Origin: Verticillium longisporum
Lineage: Eukaryota; Ascomycota; Sordariomycetes; Glomerellales; Plectosphaerellaceae
Length of the DNA: 64,000 nt
NCBI GenBank assembly: GCA_019188255.1
Contig: JAETXT010000001.1
Coordinates: forward strand, 1,612,001-1,676,000
Direction: 5' to 3'
This document shows, piece after piece, positions 13,001 to 24,239 of the stretch. The notes below the pieces were generated by a model, which was not told the DNA's origin, ran no database searches, and saw only the letters and a list, made by a program, of their open reading frames with translations. Every line of letters begins with the position of its first letter. Positions within the stretch are counted from its first letter, which is position 1. The position numbers and the translations under genes are program-made.

Positions 13001-15903
13001 AAACTGCTGCTTGGCGCGTGGCGAGACCGCCTGCCCAATGTATGGGACGACATCACAGCTTGGCAGGACCTTGTCACATGGCGCCAGCATATTTTCGGGC
13101 TCATCAACCAAACCTACTTGCAACTCCTCCCACAACAGGGTGGCAACCAGAACACTAACGGTGCTTCGTTCGCGTACCGCGGCTACCACGAGACGGCGTG
13201 GATCATCAACCGTTTCGCCCACGTTTCTCGCAAACACAACCTGCCCGACGTGTGCATCAGCCAGCTGAGCAGGATCTACACACTGCCCAATATCGAGATT
13301 CAAGAGGCGTTCCTCAAGCTCCGCGAGCAAGCCAAATGTCACTTTGAGAACCCTGAGGAGCTGACGAGTGGATTGGATGTCATCAACAACACCAACCTCA
13401 ACTACTTCAATCCACCGCAGAAGGCCGAGTTCTACACACTCAAGGGCATGTTCCTGGAGAAGCTCGGCCAAAAGAGGAGGCTGACAGCGCGTACGGTACC
13501 GCCTTGTACTTCGATATCACCGCGGCCAAGGCGTGGGCTGAGTGGGGCTACTTCAACGAACGAAGGTTCAAAGCCGATGCCAACGATGTCAACTCGGCTC
13601 GTCAGGCTCTGACAAGCTACCTGCAAGCTGCAGGAAGCTACAAGAACGCCAAGTCGAGAAAGCTCCTTGCGCGGATCCTGTGGCTCCTCAGCCTCGATGA
13701 TGCCACGGGGACCATCGCTGCTGGTTTCGACGACTTCAAGGGAGAAACACCGATCTGGTACTGGATCACGTACATTCCCCAGCTGCTCACAGGTCTCGCC
13801 TACAAGGAGGGGCCCCGCGTCCACCAGATCCTCACCAAGATTGCCAAGTCGTACCCTCAAGCACTTTACTTCCAGCTCCGCACCAACAGGGAGGACATGG
13901 CGGTCATCAAGAAGAACCAAGAAGCCAAGGTACGGGCCCGCCGGCGCACCCAGACGACTGCCTCGCAGCAGGCCAGCGCTTCTCCTCAGCTACCTAAGAA
14001 TGAGACCGTCTCGGGTGCTGCGTCAAGCTCGAGACCGGGCACCGCTAACGGCGACGGCGCTCTTGTTAAGACCGAGGGCGGTGACACCAAGTCATCGTCG
14101 GTGCCACCAGCACCTGCAGACGGCGGCACGCCCGCACCAGCAGCAACCCCAGTGCCCGCTCCCACCCCTACGCCTGCACCGGCTTCTGTGCCGGTACCGG
14201 CGCAAGCGGCTCAAACTCAGAGTGACCAGCAGCAACAGCAGTCCGGGGCCGGCCAGAAGAAGCCGCCCTGGGAGCTGACCGAGGAGATCATGAGCCACTT
14301 GAAGTCTGCTTTCCCACTGTTGGCTCTGTCAATGGAGACCATGGTGGATCAAATCCAGAAGCACTTCAAGTGTCCTCCGGATGAGGACGCGTATCGACTG
14401 ATCGTGGCGCTGCTGAACGACGCTCTGGCCTATGTGAGCCGTATGCCTTCATCATTTGCCAAGATTAAGCTTCCGTCGGCGACTGAGACGAACATTACGC
14501 GGTTTGCCGAGACAATTCTGCCTCCGCATATCAAGAAGTCGTTTGAGGCCGACTTTGTGCAGACCAAGCCGACGATGGACGATTACATTTACAAGCTCCG
14601 ACGGTGGCGCAACAAGTTCGAGGAGAAGCTCGACCGCCGATCAACGCGCGTGTCCCTCGAGGCCTTCTCGCCGCATCTCAGTGAGTTCCGGTACCAGCGA
14701 TTCGACGATGTGGAGATCCCCGGCCAGTATCTGGAGCACAAGGACAAGAACCAGGATTTCATCCGCATCGAGCGATTCCTGCCAAACGTCGAGCTCGTGC
14801 GGTCCATCAGTGCTTCATACCGACGGCTCAAGATCCGCGGCCACGATGCGAGCGTGCACTCGTGGGCGGTGCAGCACCCGGCGGCGCGTCACTGCCGACG
14901 CGAGGAGCGCATTCTGCAGCTCTTCCGGCAGCTCAACCAGACGCTCAACCGGCGCAAGGAGAGTCGGCGCCGTGACATGCAGTTCACGCTGCCGCTGATG
15001 GTGCCGCTGGCACCACACATTCGCATCGTGCAGGAGGACACGTCGTACATCACGCTGCAAGGGGTGTACGAGGACCACTGCCGGCGCAACTCGATGAAGA
15101 AGGACGACCCAGTGCTGTTCACGATGGAGAAGTTGCGGGGTGTCCTGGACACAAAGAACGCGGTATGTATCCGCGGCGACGGGCATCCAACGGACGCACG
15201 TACTGACCAAGCACAGAAACACGGAGAGCAGACGGCGACGGCGCGCCTCGAGGTGTTCAACGCGATCCAGGAGAAGTGGGTGCCGCACACGTTGGCGCTC
15301 GAGTACTTCCAGAAGATCTTCCCGAGCTTTACGGACTTTTGGCTGTTCCGCCGGCAGCTGTCGTACCAGATGGCGGCGCTGACGTTCATGACGTACATCC
15401 TGTACATGCACAACCGGTACCCGCAGAAGATCAACATTGCGCGGGCGTCGGGCAACATTTGGGGCTCGGAGCTCATGTCGTACATGAGCGCGGGCAAGCC
15501 CTTCTTCCACAACCCGGAGCCGGTGCCGTTCCGTCTGACGCCGAACCTGCAGACGCTCATGGGCCCGCTCGCGATGGAGGGCATCTTCAGCTGCTCGCTC
15601 ATGGCGATCGCGCGGTGCCTGCTCGAGGGCGAGCACGAGCTGGAGAACGCGCTGACGCTGTTTGTGCGGGACGAGATGATCTTCTGGTTCACGAGCTCGC
15701 ACCGGGCCGTGCAGATGACGGAGCACCAGCTGCGCGAGTCGGTGCAGGTCAACAGCGACTCGATCGTCAAGCGGGCGACGAGCCTCGCGCAGAGCCCGGC
15801 GAGCAACCTGCCGGCCAACCAGACGGTCATCGACCTCATCGCCAAGGCGGTCAACCCGATGAACCTCGCGCAGTGCGACGCCCTGTGGATGCCGTATCTG
15901 TAA
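4076..15903 (+). CDS. TRA1: TRA1, PIKK-family pseudokinase subunit of SAGA and NuA4
   Basis: Tra1/TRRAP is the activator-binding subunit shared by the SAGA and NuA4 histone acetyltransferase complexes in the nucleus. The protein is about 3,890 aa, as expected. Exons: 4076-4130, 4183-4364, 4419-15162 and 15217-15903; the last intron (54 nt, GTATGT donor, CTGAC branch) is a multiple of three and easily missed. HEAT/TPR solenoid repeats fill the first ~2,600 residues, then FAT, an FRB-like stretch, the PI3K-like domain (around RNFxxxFxR-type 'DFWLFRRQ' and '[12 protein letters not shown]') and a C-terminal FATC ending in DALWMPYL. The kinase loop lacks the catalytic HxxD...N/DFG set, as known for this family. 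A Lys/Arg patch NSKKRKLD near 10.31 kb could be a nuclear signal. An Ala/Pro-rich linker precedes FRB. Two breaks, at the C run 7487-7490 and the A run 13470-13473, each need one extra base; because the gene is long and otherwise perfectly conserved, I read these as base-calling errors. Confidence 0.95.
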
Positions 15904-16530
15904 GGGGCTGTCGAGGGGTGGACGAGATTTGGGGAGAGCAAATAGGAGACGTAGCAGAGAGAGAGGGGGAGAGTGAGAGCGAAAAAAGCGAGGACATTCT
16001 TTGTTTGTCTGTACAGCATGGCGTTGGGGATCGATGGATGGGAGGGAATGAATCGAACAGGAAAGGGGGAAGTCGGCTGGGATGGGTCGGAACGAGGAGC
16101 TGCGTTGATTTTGTCATGGTGGTTTTCTTTTTTTTTGCCACGTTGTATGATCAGTTTATGATTGTCGTCACAAGGGCATAAATATTGTCTGTTTGTTCTT
16201 ATTAATTCGATAATATTCATTATCCTAGGAATTTTCCCTTGCAATGTGCTGGTGTCGTGGTCGACATCACATCATTCATCATACATCAATGCCTCGCCGT
16301 GTTCGGACGTAATACGGGACAAGGCCAGGTACAGTGCAAGCTGCCGCATCGCTGTGGAGCGAGACACTGTAGAATCCACTCGAGATAATCCAACATCTCG
16401 CATCGTCGACCTCATTGTCAAACCCCATCCCAAGTCACTCACTTGTCGCTTGTTCTAAGGCTCAGCAACACTCGGGCCGACGCTTTATGTTGTTTGGCTG
16501 CCTCTTCAATGCTGCACAGAGAAGCGCACC
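15904..16530. other. Intergenic, TRA1 3' end and YIH1 promoter
   Basis: Holds the TRA1 3' UTR (AT-rich stretch near 16.18-16.24 kb, candidate polyadenylation region) and the promoter of the next gene in the same direction. No gene seen. Confidence 0.45.
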
Positions 16531-17430
16531 ATGCCGTCAGACGAGCTCAGCGATGAGATTGAGGCTCTCAATTCCATATATGGCGACGGCACCCTGTCAC
16601 CGTCAACATCATCAGATGCGGTAGATGTGTACGTGCTCGTGCTGCCGGCCGAGGACACAGATGGCGGCGCAGCCTCTTCCGACCTCGCCGCCCGCGCCGC
16701 GCTGCGCCTGTACATCCCGCCGTCGTATCCGTCCTCGGAACCCCCATCGGTGCTGGCCACCCACTCAGCCGGCGCCCACGCCAAGCCCGGCGCCGCAGCC
16801 CACGCACTGACGCTGTTTCGCGCCGCCCTCGCAGAGACGTACACGCCAGGCGAGGTATGCCTCTTTGACGCCATTGAAGACTTCTCCCAGCGCATGCAGG
16901 CGTCGGCGCCGGACGCCGCCGCCCCGGCCTCGCGCACGCCGTCACCGTCCCGCTCACGCGCTACGTCGCCAGGCGCAGCAGGGGCATCAGCAACGTGTAC
17001 AGACACGCAGGCGCCGCCGTGGACGCTCTCGGACCCGCTGACGGAGCTCAAGTCGACGTTTCTCGCGCGGGCGGCGGCCGTGACGTCGCCGGCGCAGGCC
17101 AACGCGTACGTGGCGCACCTGCTGGCGACAGACAAGAAGGCGCGGGCGGCGACGCACAACATTACGGCGTGGCGAGTGCGGGGCCCGCGGGGCGCGAGCT
17201 TCCAGGACTGCGACGACGATGGCGAGAGCGCGGCCGGCGGCAGGGTGCTCAAGCTGCTGCAGATGATGGACGTCTGGGACGTCATGGTTGTCGTGACGCG
17301 ATGGTATGGCGGGCAGAAGCTGGGGCCCAGGCGGTTTGCCGTCATAAACATGGTGGCGAGGCAAGCGGTCGTCAGGCTCGTTGGTGAAGCTGCCGGTGGT
17401 GGAGGGGGAGGCAAGGGAGGGAAGAAGTAG
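16531..17430 (+). CDS. YIH1: YIH1/IMPACT-like RWD protein, Gcn2 regulator
   Basis: Yih1/IMPACT binds Gcn1 and so keeps the eIF2-alpha kinase Gcn2 inactive, linking translation to amino-acid supply; it acts in the cytoplasm. One exon, 299 aa. An N-terminal RWD domain begins with DEIEALNSIY, the signature of RWD proteins, and runs to about residue 125. A Ser/Pro/Ala-rich linker follows, then the IMPACT (UPF0029) domain at about 165-290 with KKARAATHNITAWR, the LKLLQMMDVWDVMVVVTRWYGG block and LGPRRF. The first ATG gives the conserved N-terminus. The Gly-rich tail is poorly conserved. YIH1 lies directly downstream of TRA1 in the same direction. Confidence 0.88.
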   Translation: MPSDELSDEIEALNSIYGDGTLSPSTSSDAVDVYVLVLPAEDTDGGAASSDLAARAALRLYIPPSYPSSEPPSVLATHSAGAHAKPGAAAHALTLFRAALAETYTPGEVCLFDAIEDFSQRMQASAPDAAAPASRTPSPSRSRATSPGAAGASATCTDTQAPPWTLSDPLTELKSTFLARAAAVTSPAQANAYVAHLLATDKKARAATHNITAWRVRGPRGASFQDCDDDGESAAGGRVLKLLQMMDVWDVMVVVTRWYGGQKLGPRRFAVINMVARQAVVRLVGEAAGGGGGGKGGKK

Positions 17431-17997
17431 CAGGGCATGGGGGTTGTAGAAGAGATGAATTTTGGGCATGGAGCAGAGCCATGATGCTGAACATGTCAAA
17501 GACAGCAGCGATGGTTTGTGGAAGTGGAAGAATTGCTGTCTTTGGGTGTTCGTCGATTTCAGCAGTTCATGAATCAGCCTTGTATTTCCATGGAAGCTGC
17601 CAGTGGCCGGTGCCTATTCCTGCCTCTTGGTGACTGCCTACCGCCCGCCTCTGTTGACTGTCTAGGGCACTGCTTGATGCCGCCTGCCTTGATGACCTTG
17701 ATGCCGCCTGCTGACTTCCTCGATGTCACCTGCCTCGATGTCCATGATGCCGCCTGCCCCGATCATTTATTGATGCCGCCTGCCCGCTGACCTTGATGCC
17801 GCCTGCCCGACTTCCTCGATGCCGCCTGCCCGATGACCTCGATGCCGCCTGCCTCAAATGAGGTCCATGCTCCTTTGTCCTGCTCGTATCCCTTCGTGAT
17901 GCATCATAACCGTCGCCTTTTCTTTGGGCTTCGGTAGCCCTGGTATATATCTCAACAGTCCTGCCAACGCCCAGCTACACACAAGTCCAAGCACTGC
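17431..17997. other. Intergenic, convergent 3' ends with minisatellite
   Basis: Between the 3' ends of YIH1 (+) and the CASTOR-like gene (-). Apart from the tandem repeat at 17.67-17.85 kb I see no gene; a 90-codon open frame across the repeat is repeat-driven. Confidence 0.5.
17676..17852. repeat. Minisatellite, 12-mer GATGCCGCCTGC, seven exact copies
   Basis: Exact copies start at 17676, 17700, 17746, 17772, 17795, 17818 and 17841. Most are spaced 23-26 bases apart, with degenerate units (for example GATGTCACCTGC) filling the gap between copies two and three. The array lies in the 3' intergenic space. Confidence 0.85.
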
Positions 17998-19314
17998 CTA
18001 CCGCAGCAGTGGCTCCAAAATCTCCACCGCCCGCCTCGCCTGCTCAGGGGCCAGCACAACCGTGCCCGCAAACGCCGTCGACAGATACGACAGCCCATGG
18101 CCCGCAATGACAGGGTCCTGCACGAGGCGGCCCGCCACGCCGCACACGATGCCCGTCGCCTCGAGCGGCAGCCCGGCGAGGTCGAGCGAGACGGCCACGA
18201 GCTCCTCGTCGGCCGAGCCCACGAGCGTGTCCCCAAACAGCGGCACGAGCGCCCGATCGAGCAGCAGGCTCGGCGGGTCGTCGACGGCGAGCGTCAGGCT
18301 GAAGAAGCGGGGGCGCGCCACGAGCGCCGACACGACGGACGCATAGAGCCGCGCGTCGGACGTGTCGAGCCAGGTCGGCGGCGGCGCGCGCCGCGACGAT
18401 GTCGACGACGTCGTCTGGCGCGAGCCCAGGCCCGGCCGCGAGAAGGACGTCGGCGAGCCGCGGTTCGGCAGCGGCGTCTCGCGCGCCGAGAGCTGGACGA
18501 GGCGCAGCGTCGGGTCGACCGAGGGCACGACGTTGCGTGTCTTGAGCTGGGCGAACGTCCTGTCGAAGAGGGTCGCGAGCGTGGCGGCGTCGGCGGAGGC
18601 TGGCGACTCGGGCGTCGCCGTCGGGCTCGCGGCGAGACCAGAGCCCGAGCCCCCCGGTCGCGGGGCCACGAAGCGGGTGCCGTGGTCGGCGGGACACTGA
18701 AAGCCGCGGGCCGACAGGGCGGGGGGGACGGGGACGCGGGCCTTGGGGGGGACGAGGATAAAGTCGCTGTAGTAGGTGGAGATGAAGAAGATGGGGATGC
18801 CGGCGAGGGCGAGGGGCGCCGTGAGATCGAGGATGCGGGCGACGATGTCCGTGTCGGAGCCCCCGCCGCCACCGCTAATGACGGAGAGGACGAGATAGGT
18901 GTCGGGCGACAGGACGGCGGGCTTGCGTACGTGCGACGGCAGCGTTTCGAGGATACGGTCGATGGCGGGCCGGAACACGGTGCGCGCCCAGACGGCGAGG
19001 CAGACGACCGAGGCCTCGAGGGGCGTCTCGCTGACGTTGAGAAAGTGTGCTGGTGGTGTTATGTGAGGCCGGGCAGGCTGTGCTGTGGCCAGGGCGGCGT
19101 CTCGCGCGCATCGCCAGGGCTGATGGTCTGCGACTGAGGGAGGAGGGCCTGGAGGACGGGGTGCAGGAAGTGGGTGTAGAGCATGGGCGGGAAGTGGATG
19201 AGGGAGTACTCTCCGGGCTGTCATGGCTGTTAGGAGGAGAAGAGCTCGTGTCTGACTGGCGTCGGAGGGGACCAGACTTACGAGGATGGTGATTAGGACA
19301 TTGGGAGCCACCAT
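17998..19314 (-). CDS. CASTOR/GATS-like ACT-domain protein
   Basis: Resembles the CASTOR/GATSL family of tandem-ACT-domain proteins; animal CASTOR1 is an arginine sensor acting on TORC1, while the role of fungal relatives is not established. I chose the start at 19314 because exon 1 (19282-19314) ends at a GTAAGT donor in phase with exon 2 starting at 19217, giving ITIL-PGEYSLIHFP, which matches the family start. Further in are FLNVSETPLEASVVC and GIPIFFISTYYSDFILVP, the ACT signature of the family, and a second ACT-like region at the C-terminus ending in VVLAPEQARRAVEILEPLL. The frame of the SLIHFP segment does not run into that of FLNVSETP. No GT-AG intron can join them; one added base near the ggg at 19071-19073 would. 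Family call moderately sure. Confidence 0.65.
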   Translation of the reverse strand: MVAPNVLITILVSLVPSDASQTRALLLLTAMTARRVLPHPLPAHALHPLPAPRPPGPPPSVADHQPWRCARDAALATAQPARPHITPPAHFLNVSETPLEASVVCLAVWARTVFRPAIDRILETLPSHVRKPAVLSPDTYLVLSVISGGGGGSDTDIVARILDLTAPLALAGIPIFFISTYYSDFILVPPKARVPVPPALSARGFQCPADHGTRFVAPRPGGSGSGLAASPTATPESPASADAATLATLFDRTFAQLKTRNVVPSVDPTLRLVQLSARETPLPNRGSPTSFSRPGLGSRQTTSSTSSRRAPPPTWLDTSDARLYASVVSALVARPRFFSLTLAVDDPPSLLLDRALVPLFGDTLVGSADEELVAVSLDLAGLPLEATGIVCGVAGRLVQDPVIAGHGLSYLSTAFAGTVVLAPEQARRAVEILEPLLR

Positions 19315-19622
19315 GTCGCTCTTCTCATCCCCAAGGGCGGATATATCACGCCCTTCTCCGAATGTGAGGAAAGGGGTCAAGAGGTCCTTATGCGTCGAAT
19401 CGTGGTGGAGGTCAATGTGGTGTGTTGACTTTGGCGTTTGAGCTCGGACTTGGCCCTTGGAAAGTGAGAGTTGTTGCCCTTGGGAGGAGTAGATGGTGAC
19501 GGATCGCGAAGTGACTCAAAAGGCCCTCGCAGACCAAAGTAGAATAAAAATAAAAATAAGACTAAAAATCCCGGGCCGGTCTGTGCTGTACCAGTCGCCC
19601 AGCCGACTGGGCAGTCCGCGGC

Positions 19623-19650
19623 GATGCGATACGATGCGATACGATGCGAA
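19623..19650. repeat. 10-bp tandem repeat GATGCGATAC
   Basis: Nearly three head-to-tail copies of a 10-base unit in the promoter side of the CASTOR-like gene. Confidence 0.7.
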
Positions 19651-20517
19651 GCGGTGGCCCACGTCGTGGTGTAAGTGAGGGCCGACAGCGGGCCGGGCGA
19701 GGCCGGAAGAAAGACAGAGAGTGTGTGAGAGAGTGAAAGATAAGGCTGGCGGTGATGAGCTAAGACTGTCACGTCACGGAGATGATAAAGTCGCCGGCCG
19801 TGCTACTGCCTACCTATACGAGGATGAAGTTTTTTTTTTCTTTGCAAGTTTGCCTTTAATGGGTATCTTCAAAGGCTTCTTCTCCCTTCTTTTCTTGGCG
19901 AATGTGTACGAATTGGGTTCCAAAGTTTAAACGTCACGATGCTCGTGAACGAGACAACGACATTGATGGAAAGCAGACGTCAAAGGAGCGCGATGGAACC
20001 CTTACATACGGCCCCCCCCCTCTTAACCCTTCAGGCGGCTTGCGGCCGCAAGACGGGGGGCCCCTTATCTGCATTCTGCATGGCATCTGGGGAGGGGGAC
20101 TAGCGACAATGGGGTCTAGCAGGTCGGGTGGTGCTTCGGTTGCTTCATGCAGGTTCACCGGGCGGCGGCGGTGTCTCTCTGCTGGCCCTCTTCGGGAGTT
20201 ATGGCATCGCTCGGGGGGGGGAACCAATGGTCATTGGGTTGGTCGAAAGTAGAGACGCATGATGACATGTCTTGTCATGTTCTATGTCTTGTCACGTTCT
20301 GCTTTGAGCCAGGGCGCGCCAGCAAGTTGGCCTCTTTGGGTGAGCTGCAGCCTTGTTTCGTGCCACTCAGCGTCGACAAGACGGCATCATCTATTGATCG
20401 GGCCAAGGGAGGCAGGTGATGGCCAGCTGAAAAGAATGACATGGCCTCGTTGGCAGATGATGTGGTGCTGTCACGTTGGGCATGTTCCCCCCCACGCTGC
20501 AACTCTCGATCTGCAAC

Positions 20518-20572
20518 CCTCGACCCTCGACCCTCGACCCTCGACCTCGACCCTCAACCCTTAACCCTCGAT
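20518..20572. repeat. CCCTCGA heptamer tandem repeat
   Basis: About seven head-to-tail heptamers, partly degenerating to CCCTCAA and CCCTTAA. The unit differs from the usual fungal telomere unit (CCCTAA on this strand), so I do not call it telomeric. Confidence 0.7.
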
Positions 20573-20836
20573 TGCTCTCGCGACCTGATGCGCCGGGCTC
20601 GGCACACGCAGACAAGCTGGTCCGGGGGTTCCCTCTCTTGCCTCTCTACCGCACGAGTCATGGATATACTTTGAACTTGGCAGATTCGGGGACTTGATCC
20701 GGCCTCGTAAAGAGAGACCACGGCAGAATGGACAAACACCAAACACGAAGTAGCATCCTTGACCCCCAAAAGACAGCATCACTTGTGCCTAGTTTTAAAT
20801 ATACATGAACACCAACGGCTGAACCCCGCATTGTGC

Positions 20837-20877
20837 CCTTGTATCCTCCCCTTGTATCCTCCCCTTGTATCCTCCCC
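20837..20877. repeat. 13-bp tandem repeat, three copies
   Basis: Three adjacent copies of CCCTTGTATCCTC in otherwise unremarkable intergenic DNA. Confidence 0.75.
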
Positions 20878-21818
20878 AACCCCCTGCTCGAGGTTACACG
20901 TGCCGTAGGTGGCTCTCTCGGCTTCTGTTCGAAGCTCAGCTGTGGCGTCTTTCTATGACTTTGTTGCCCCCTCATGCCGGCCCAGGGTCTTGTTCCCAAA
21001 TGTGACAGGGGTCTACCATAGGTAATCATCATCGTCGTCATCGTCATCATCATCAACATGCTCGTTTTGCCGTTTGCTTTCCCCCCCCGTCCATCTCCGT
21101 CATCAAACAGCATGTCCCGTATGCCTTGATATCCGTATGCCTTGAAACCCAAGGGCCTGATCCATGCAATGCTCCCAACGCCCGCTTCGTTGCCGTCTCT
21201 CACCTCTCCCATCGGCCCTCGTGACACCTCGTCCAGCCCGCCGCCCCCAAGAGATTCGACAGGTTACCCTGGCGCTGACTGTCGCCAGTCCGTAAAGGGC
21301 AGCCTCGTTTCCCTCCTCGGTCAGACAGAGACGTCACCGGACGCCACAGAAACACCAAAGCACCAATTCCTCCGGCAGGCTTGCCCCTTTTGTCCATAGT
21401 CCATAGACAAGGACCAGCTGCTCACAAATTTGTGAGAAAATTGTCCTTGGCTGACGAGAGCATTGTGATCTATCACAGGGCCCCTCATTCGTCATGCGGC
21501 AACCCCGATGCCGCTGCTGCTGGTCGACGCCGCCGTGCTGACCACGACGTGTCGTCTGTCAGTTGAATGACAGGCTATCCCCCATTTGCCATCACAGGGC
21601 GCTACGCAAACCGGCTTTTTTTTTGTACGTTGGTCGTCTGCATTGCTGACGAAATTCCGCTCCACCGATCGGCGGTTGCCTTCGCCAAGACGGGCGCCCG
21701 CCGCGGGGACCGCATAGGCGCCGCCGCCCGGGTCGGGTTCTGCATCATTCTTCTCTGAGACATGGCATGTGCAGTGCTCCATGTACGGCAGTCGCTGCTG
21801 TAACCACGACTGGCGGCT

Positions 21819-22955
21819 CTACTTCTTGATGCCGACGACGACGAGGTTGCGCGGGCTCTGCTTGTAGTCAAACACCGTCTCCACCCACGCATCCTTGACG
21901 ACGTCGGCCTCCTCGAGGAACAGCCACCGGTCCGTGACGATGAGCGACTCGACAATGCCCGCGCTAAAGGCCATGAGGCTCCAGACGGCCGACACCTCGC
22001 GCCCGCGGCTGGCGAAGCGCGCCTCGTAGTCGGCAATCGCCTCGTCCGTGACGTCGCCCATCTTGGCCCGCACAATGGCGCTGTATTTTGTGTACTCCTT
22101 ATTCGTCGTCAGCTTCTGGACGGCCCCGCGCACGTAGGCGTTGAACGACGTGTAGCACCGCTTGTTGAGCGACCCGATGGTCACGGGGTTCGTGCTGACG
22201 TCGAACGGCGTGTCGCCCTCGCCCTGGCGGCGCGGCCCGCCCTGATCCGCCTCCGCTGCGGCCGTCGTCGTCTGGCCCTCGCCGCTCGGCCGGTGGTACA
22301 CCTTTGTGATGACGCCGCGGTCGAGGAACATCTTCTGCAGCACGGCGCGGTAGAGGTTGCGCGTGAAGAAGCCGTGGCTCTCGGCCTCGGTCCAGTTGGC
22401 CGGCGCCTGGCACGCCATCATGCGCGCCGTAATGTTGAAGCGCACGCCGTGGCCCTCGTACTCGGTCAGCCGCCGGCTGATGGGGAACCCCTCAGGGTCG
22501 AACCGCGTCGACTCGGCCATGGGCCGCCCGTTGACGGCCTGCAGCGTCGGCCGCACGTAAGGGAACTTGTACGTCGGCGGGCCGAGCTTTTCCGTCATGA
22601 GGTTGTAGCAGCACCCGACAATGGCGACGGCGTGGATCGCCGGGTTGAGCACGAGCGACCGGATGCCGTAGTGTGACAGGTTGCCGCACGAGTGGATCGA
22701 CATGGCCATCATGCGGAGGGCCCCCTGGGCTGCGCCCGCTCGTCCGCCGTCGTCACCTCGTCCTCAATCTTGCGAATGACCTCGGTGAGGTCGCCGCTCT
22801 CGAGCCGGCTGACGACGTACGACACGGACCCGCGGCCCGCCTCGCGCACGCACTCGTGCACGAGCTCCTTGGCCGGGCGCAGGTCGGCCGCCACGTTGCG
22901 GCCGCTCGCGAGCCGCGCCTCCGTCTTGACGTCGAGCGGCTTCCGGCCGTCGTCG

Positions 22956-22990
<35 letters not shown>

Positions 22991-23775
22991 CTGCTCGTCG
23001 ACGACCTGCAGCCACATCTTCTTGTTGCGCATGACCTTTTCCCGCGTCGACAGCCCCGCCTTGACGTCGAGCGCGCGCGACGCCTCAATGTTGTGCGCCC
23101 GGCCCTCGACGGCCACGACGTGCCGGTTGTACGGCGGCAGCGCCAGCGTGCGTCCGAGGTAGTTCTGCCCGCTGCCAAAGTCGACGAGGTGCGTGATGGC
23201 CCCGCTGCCGTCGCTATTGTCCTCGTCGCCGCCGTTTTCCTCGTCGCCGCCGGTTTCCTCGTCGCCGCCGCCGCTCTGCGCCGCGATCGACGCCGCCAGG
23301 TCGTCGACGTAGTCGGCAAAGTTGATCACCTCGTGGACCTTCTTGGGGTTCATGCCAATGGCCACCTTGCGCGTCAGCCCGCCCGGCACGGGCGCCTTCC
23401 CCTTCCCCTTCCCCTGGATCGGCGGCGGCGCGCGGCGCGGCGCGAAGCCCCGACGCAGCGAGAGGCGGCGCACGTCGCGAATGTACCGCTCCAGCGCCGG
23501 CGGCGGCTCTCGGCCTCGGGCAGGGCGTCGAGGTCGCGGCGCAGCAGCAGATCGACAAAGTCCATGGGCTCCTGGGCGAGGATGTACGGCTGCCAGTCGG
23601 CCGGCAGGCTCATCTCGTAGAGGCTGCGGTCGTTGGTGAAGAAGTCGAGCAGGTGGACGCCGCCGGCGAACATTTGGAACGTGTCGCACGTGTTGGCAAA
23701 GGTGAGGAGCGAGGAGACATAGTCCTCGGGCGATGTAAAGTCGTCCGAGTAGGGCAGCGGCCTTTCTGGTCTCAT
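21819..23775 (-). CDS. METTL25/RRNAD1-like methyltransferase
   Basis: Predicted S-adenosylmethionine-dependent methyltransferase of the METTL25/RRNAD1 (Methyltransf_32) type, about 650 aa; the substrate is unknown. The N-terminus reads MRPERPLPYSDDF and carries a helical region (FANTCDTFQMFAGGV). The Rossmann motif is HLVDFGSGQNYLGRTLA, followed by VVAVEGR at the position of the acidic residue that binds the ribose. Later conserved blocks are SIHSCGNLSHYGIRS and VGCCYNLMTEK. A run of about ten Gln (CTG on the plus strand, 22956-22989) interrupts the domain. The frame is broken twice, near 23505-23525 and at the C run 22721-22725; each break needs one extra base, and the protein pieces then join without loss. 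No intron is needed. Confidence 0.78.
22956..22989. repeat. CTG/CAG microsatellite (poly-Gln)
   Basis: About ten uninterrupted CTG triplets encode poly-Gln on the minus strand inside the METTL25-like gene. Confidence 0.9.
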
Positions 23776-24239
23776 CGTGACTTTTGTCTTCTGACTCTGG
23801 CTTTGGGGGGGTTCTGCCTTTGTGGTGTATATGGGCTTTGTGAGATGTGTCGTACTAGGCAGAGATCCGTGTTGAAAGAGAATGAGTGACTTGTGAACAA
23901 CTGAAGGAGAGACGTGTGCCTAGATTTGCGAATGAATGGGAGCGACTGAATATAACCGGCTTCATGTAAAACTGACATGTGCACCGCGGGGTCCTTTGAA
24001 ATGGGAAATTGTCGGTGAACCCCACCTTCACCTTGCATCTCCTCCATCCCTCGGTCACGCTCGGTCAGCTCCGGTCACCCACAATCACCCGATGAACTTC
24101 CGGGTGCCTGGCCTCTCCTGAACGCGCAACGTCATGCCGCGTTCCCCATTGTCATCGCACTCTAGCACGAATCTTCAAAAGACACACCCTGCACACCAAT
24201 GCCGCGGAATTTCCCCACCTCATCACAACCTCCAGGATA
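23776..24239. promoter_or_regulatory. Bidirectional promoter, METTL25-like gene / TLG1-like gene
   Basis: 464 bp between divergent starts. No further gene or repeat seen. Confidence 0.5.

Larger units (their letters stand above)
19315..21818. other. 2.5 kb intergenic spacer with simple repeats
   Basis: No convincing gene on either strand; open frames here are short and show no conserved motif. It contains several short tandem repeats (listed separately), runs of C or G, and CAT/CGT-rich stretches near 21.03-21.06 kb. It should hold the promoter of the CASTOR-like gene and the 3' end of the METTL25-like gene. Confidence 0.5.

Noticed and set aside
14815..16244. Long minus-strand frames over the TRA1 3' end
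   Set aside because: Arg/His-rich shadow frames of TRA1, with no independent support.
16506..17438. Long open frame antisense to YIH1
   Set aside because: It is a shadow of GC-rich coding sequence, with composition typical of an antisense frame and no conserved motif.
20518..20572. Internal telomere repeat
   Set aside because: The unit is CCCTCGA rather than CCCTAA, and there is no subtelomeric gene content around it.
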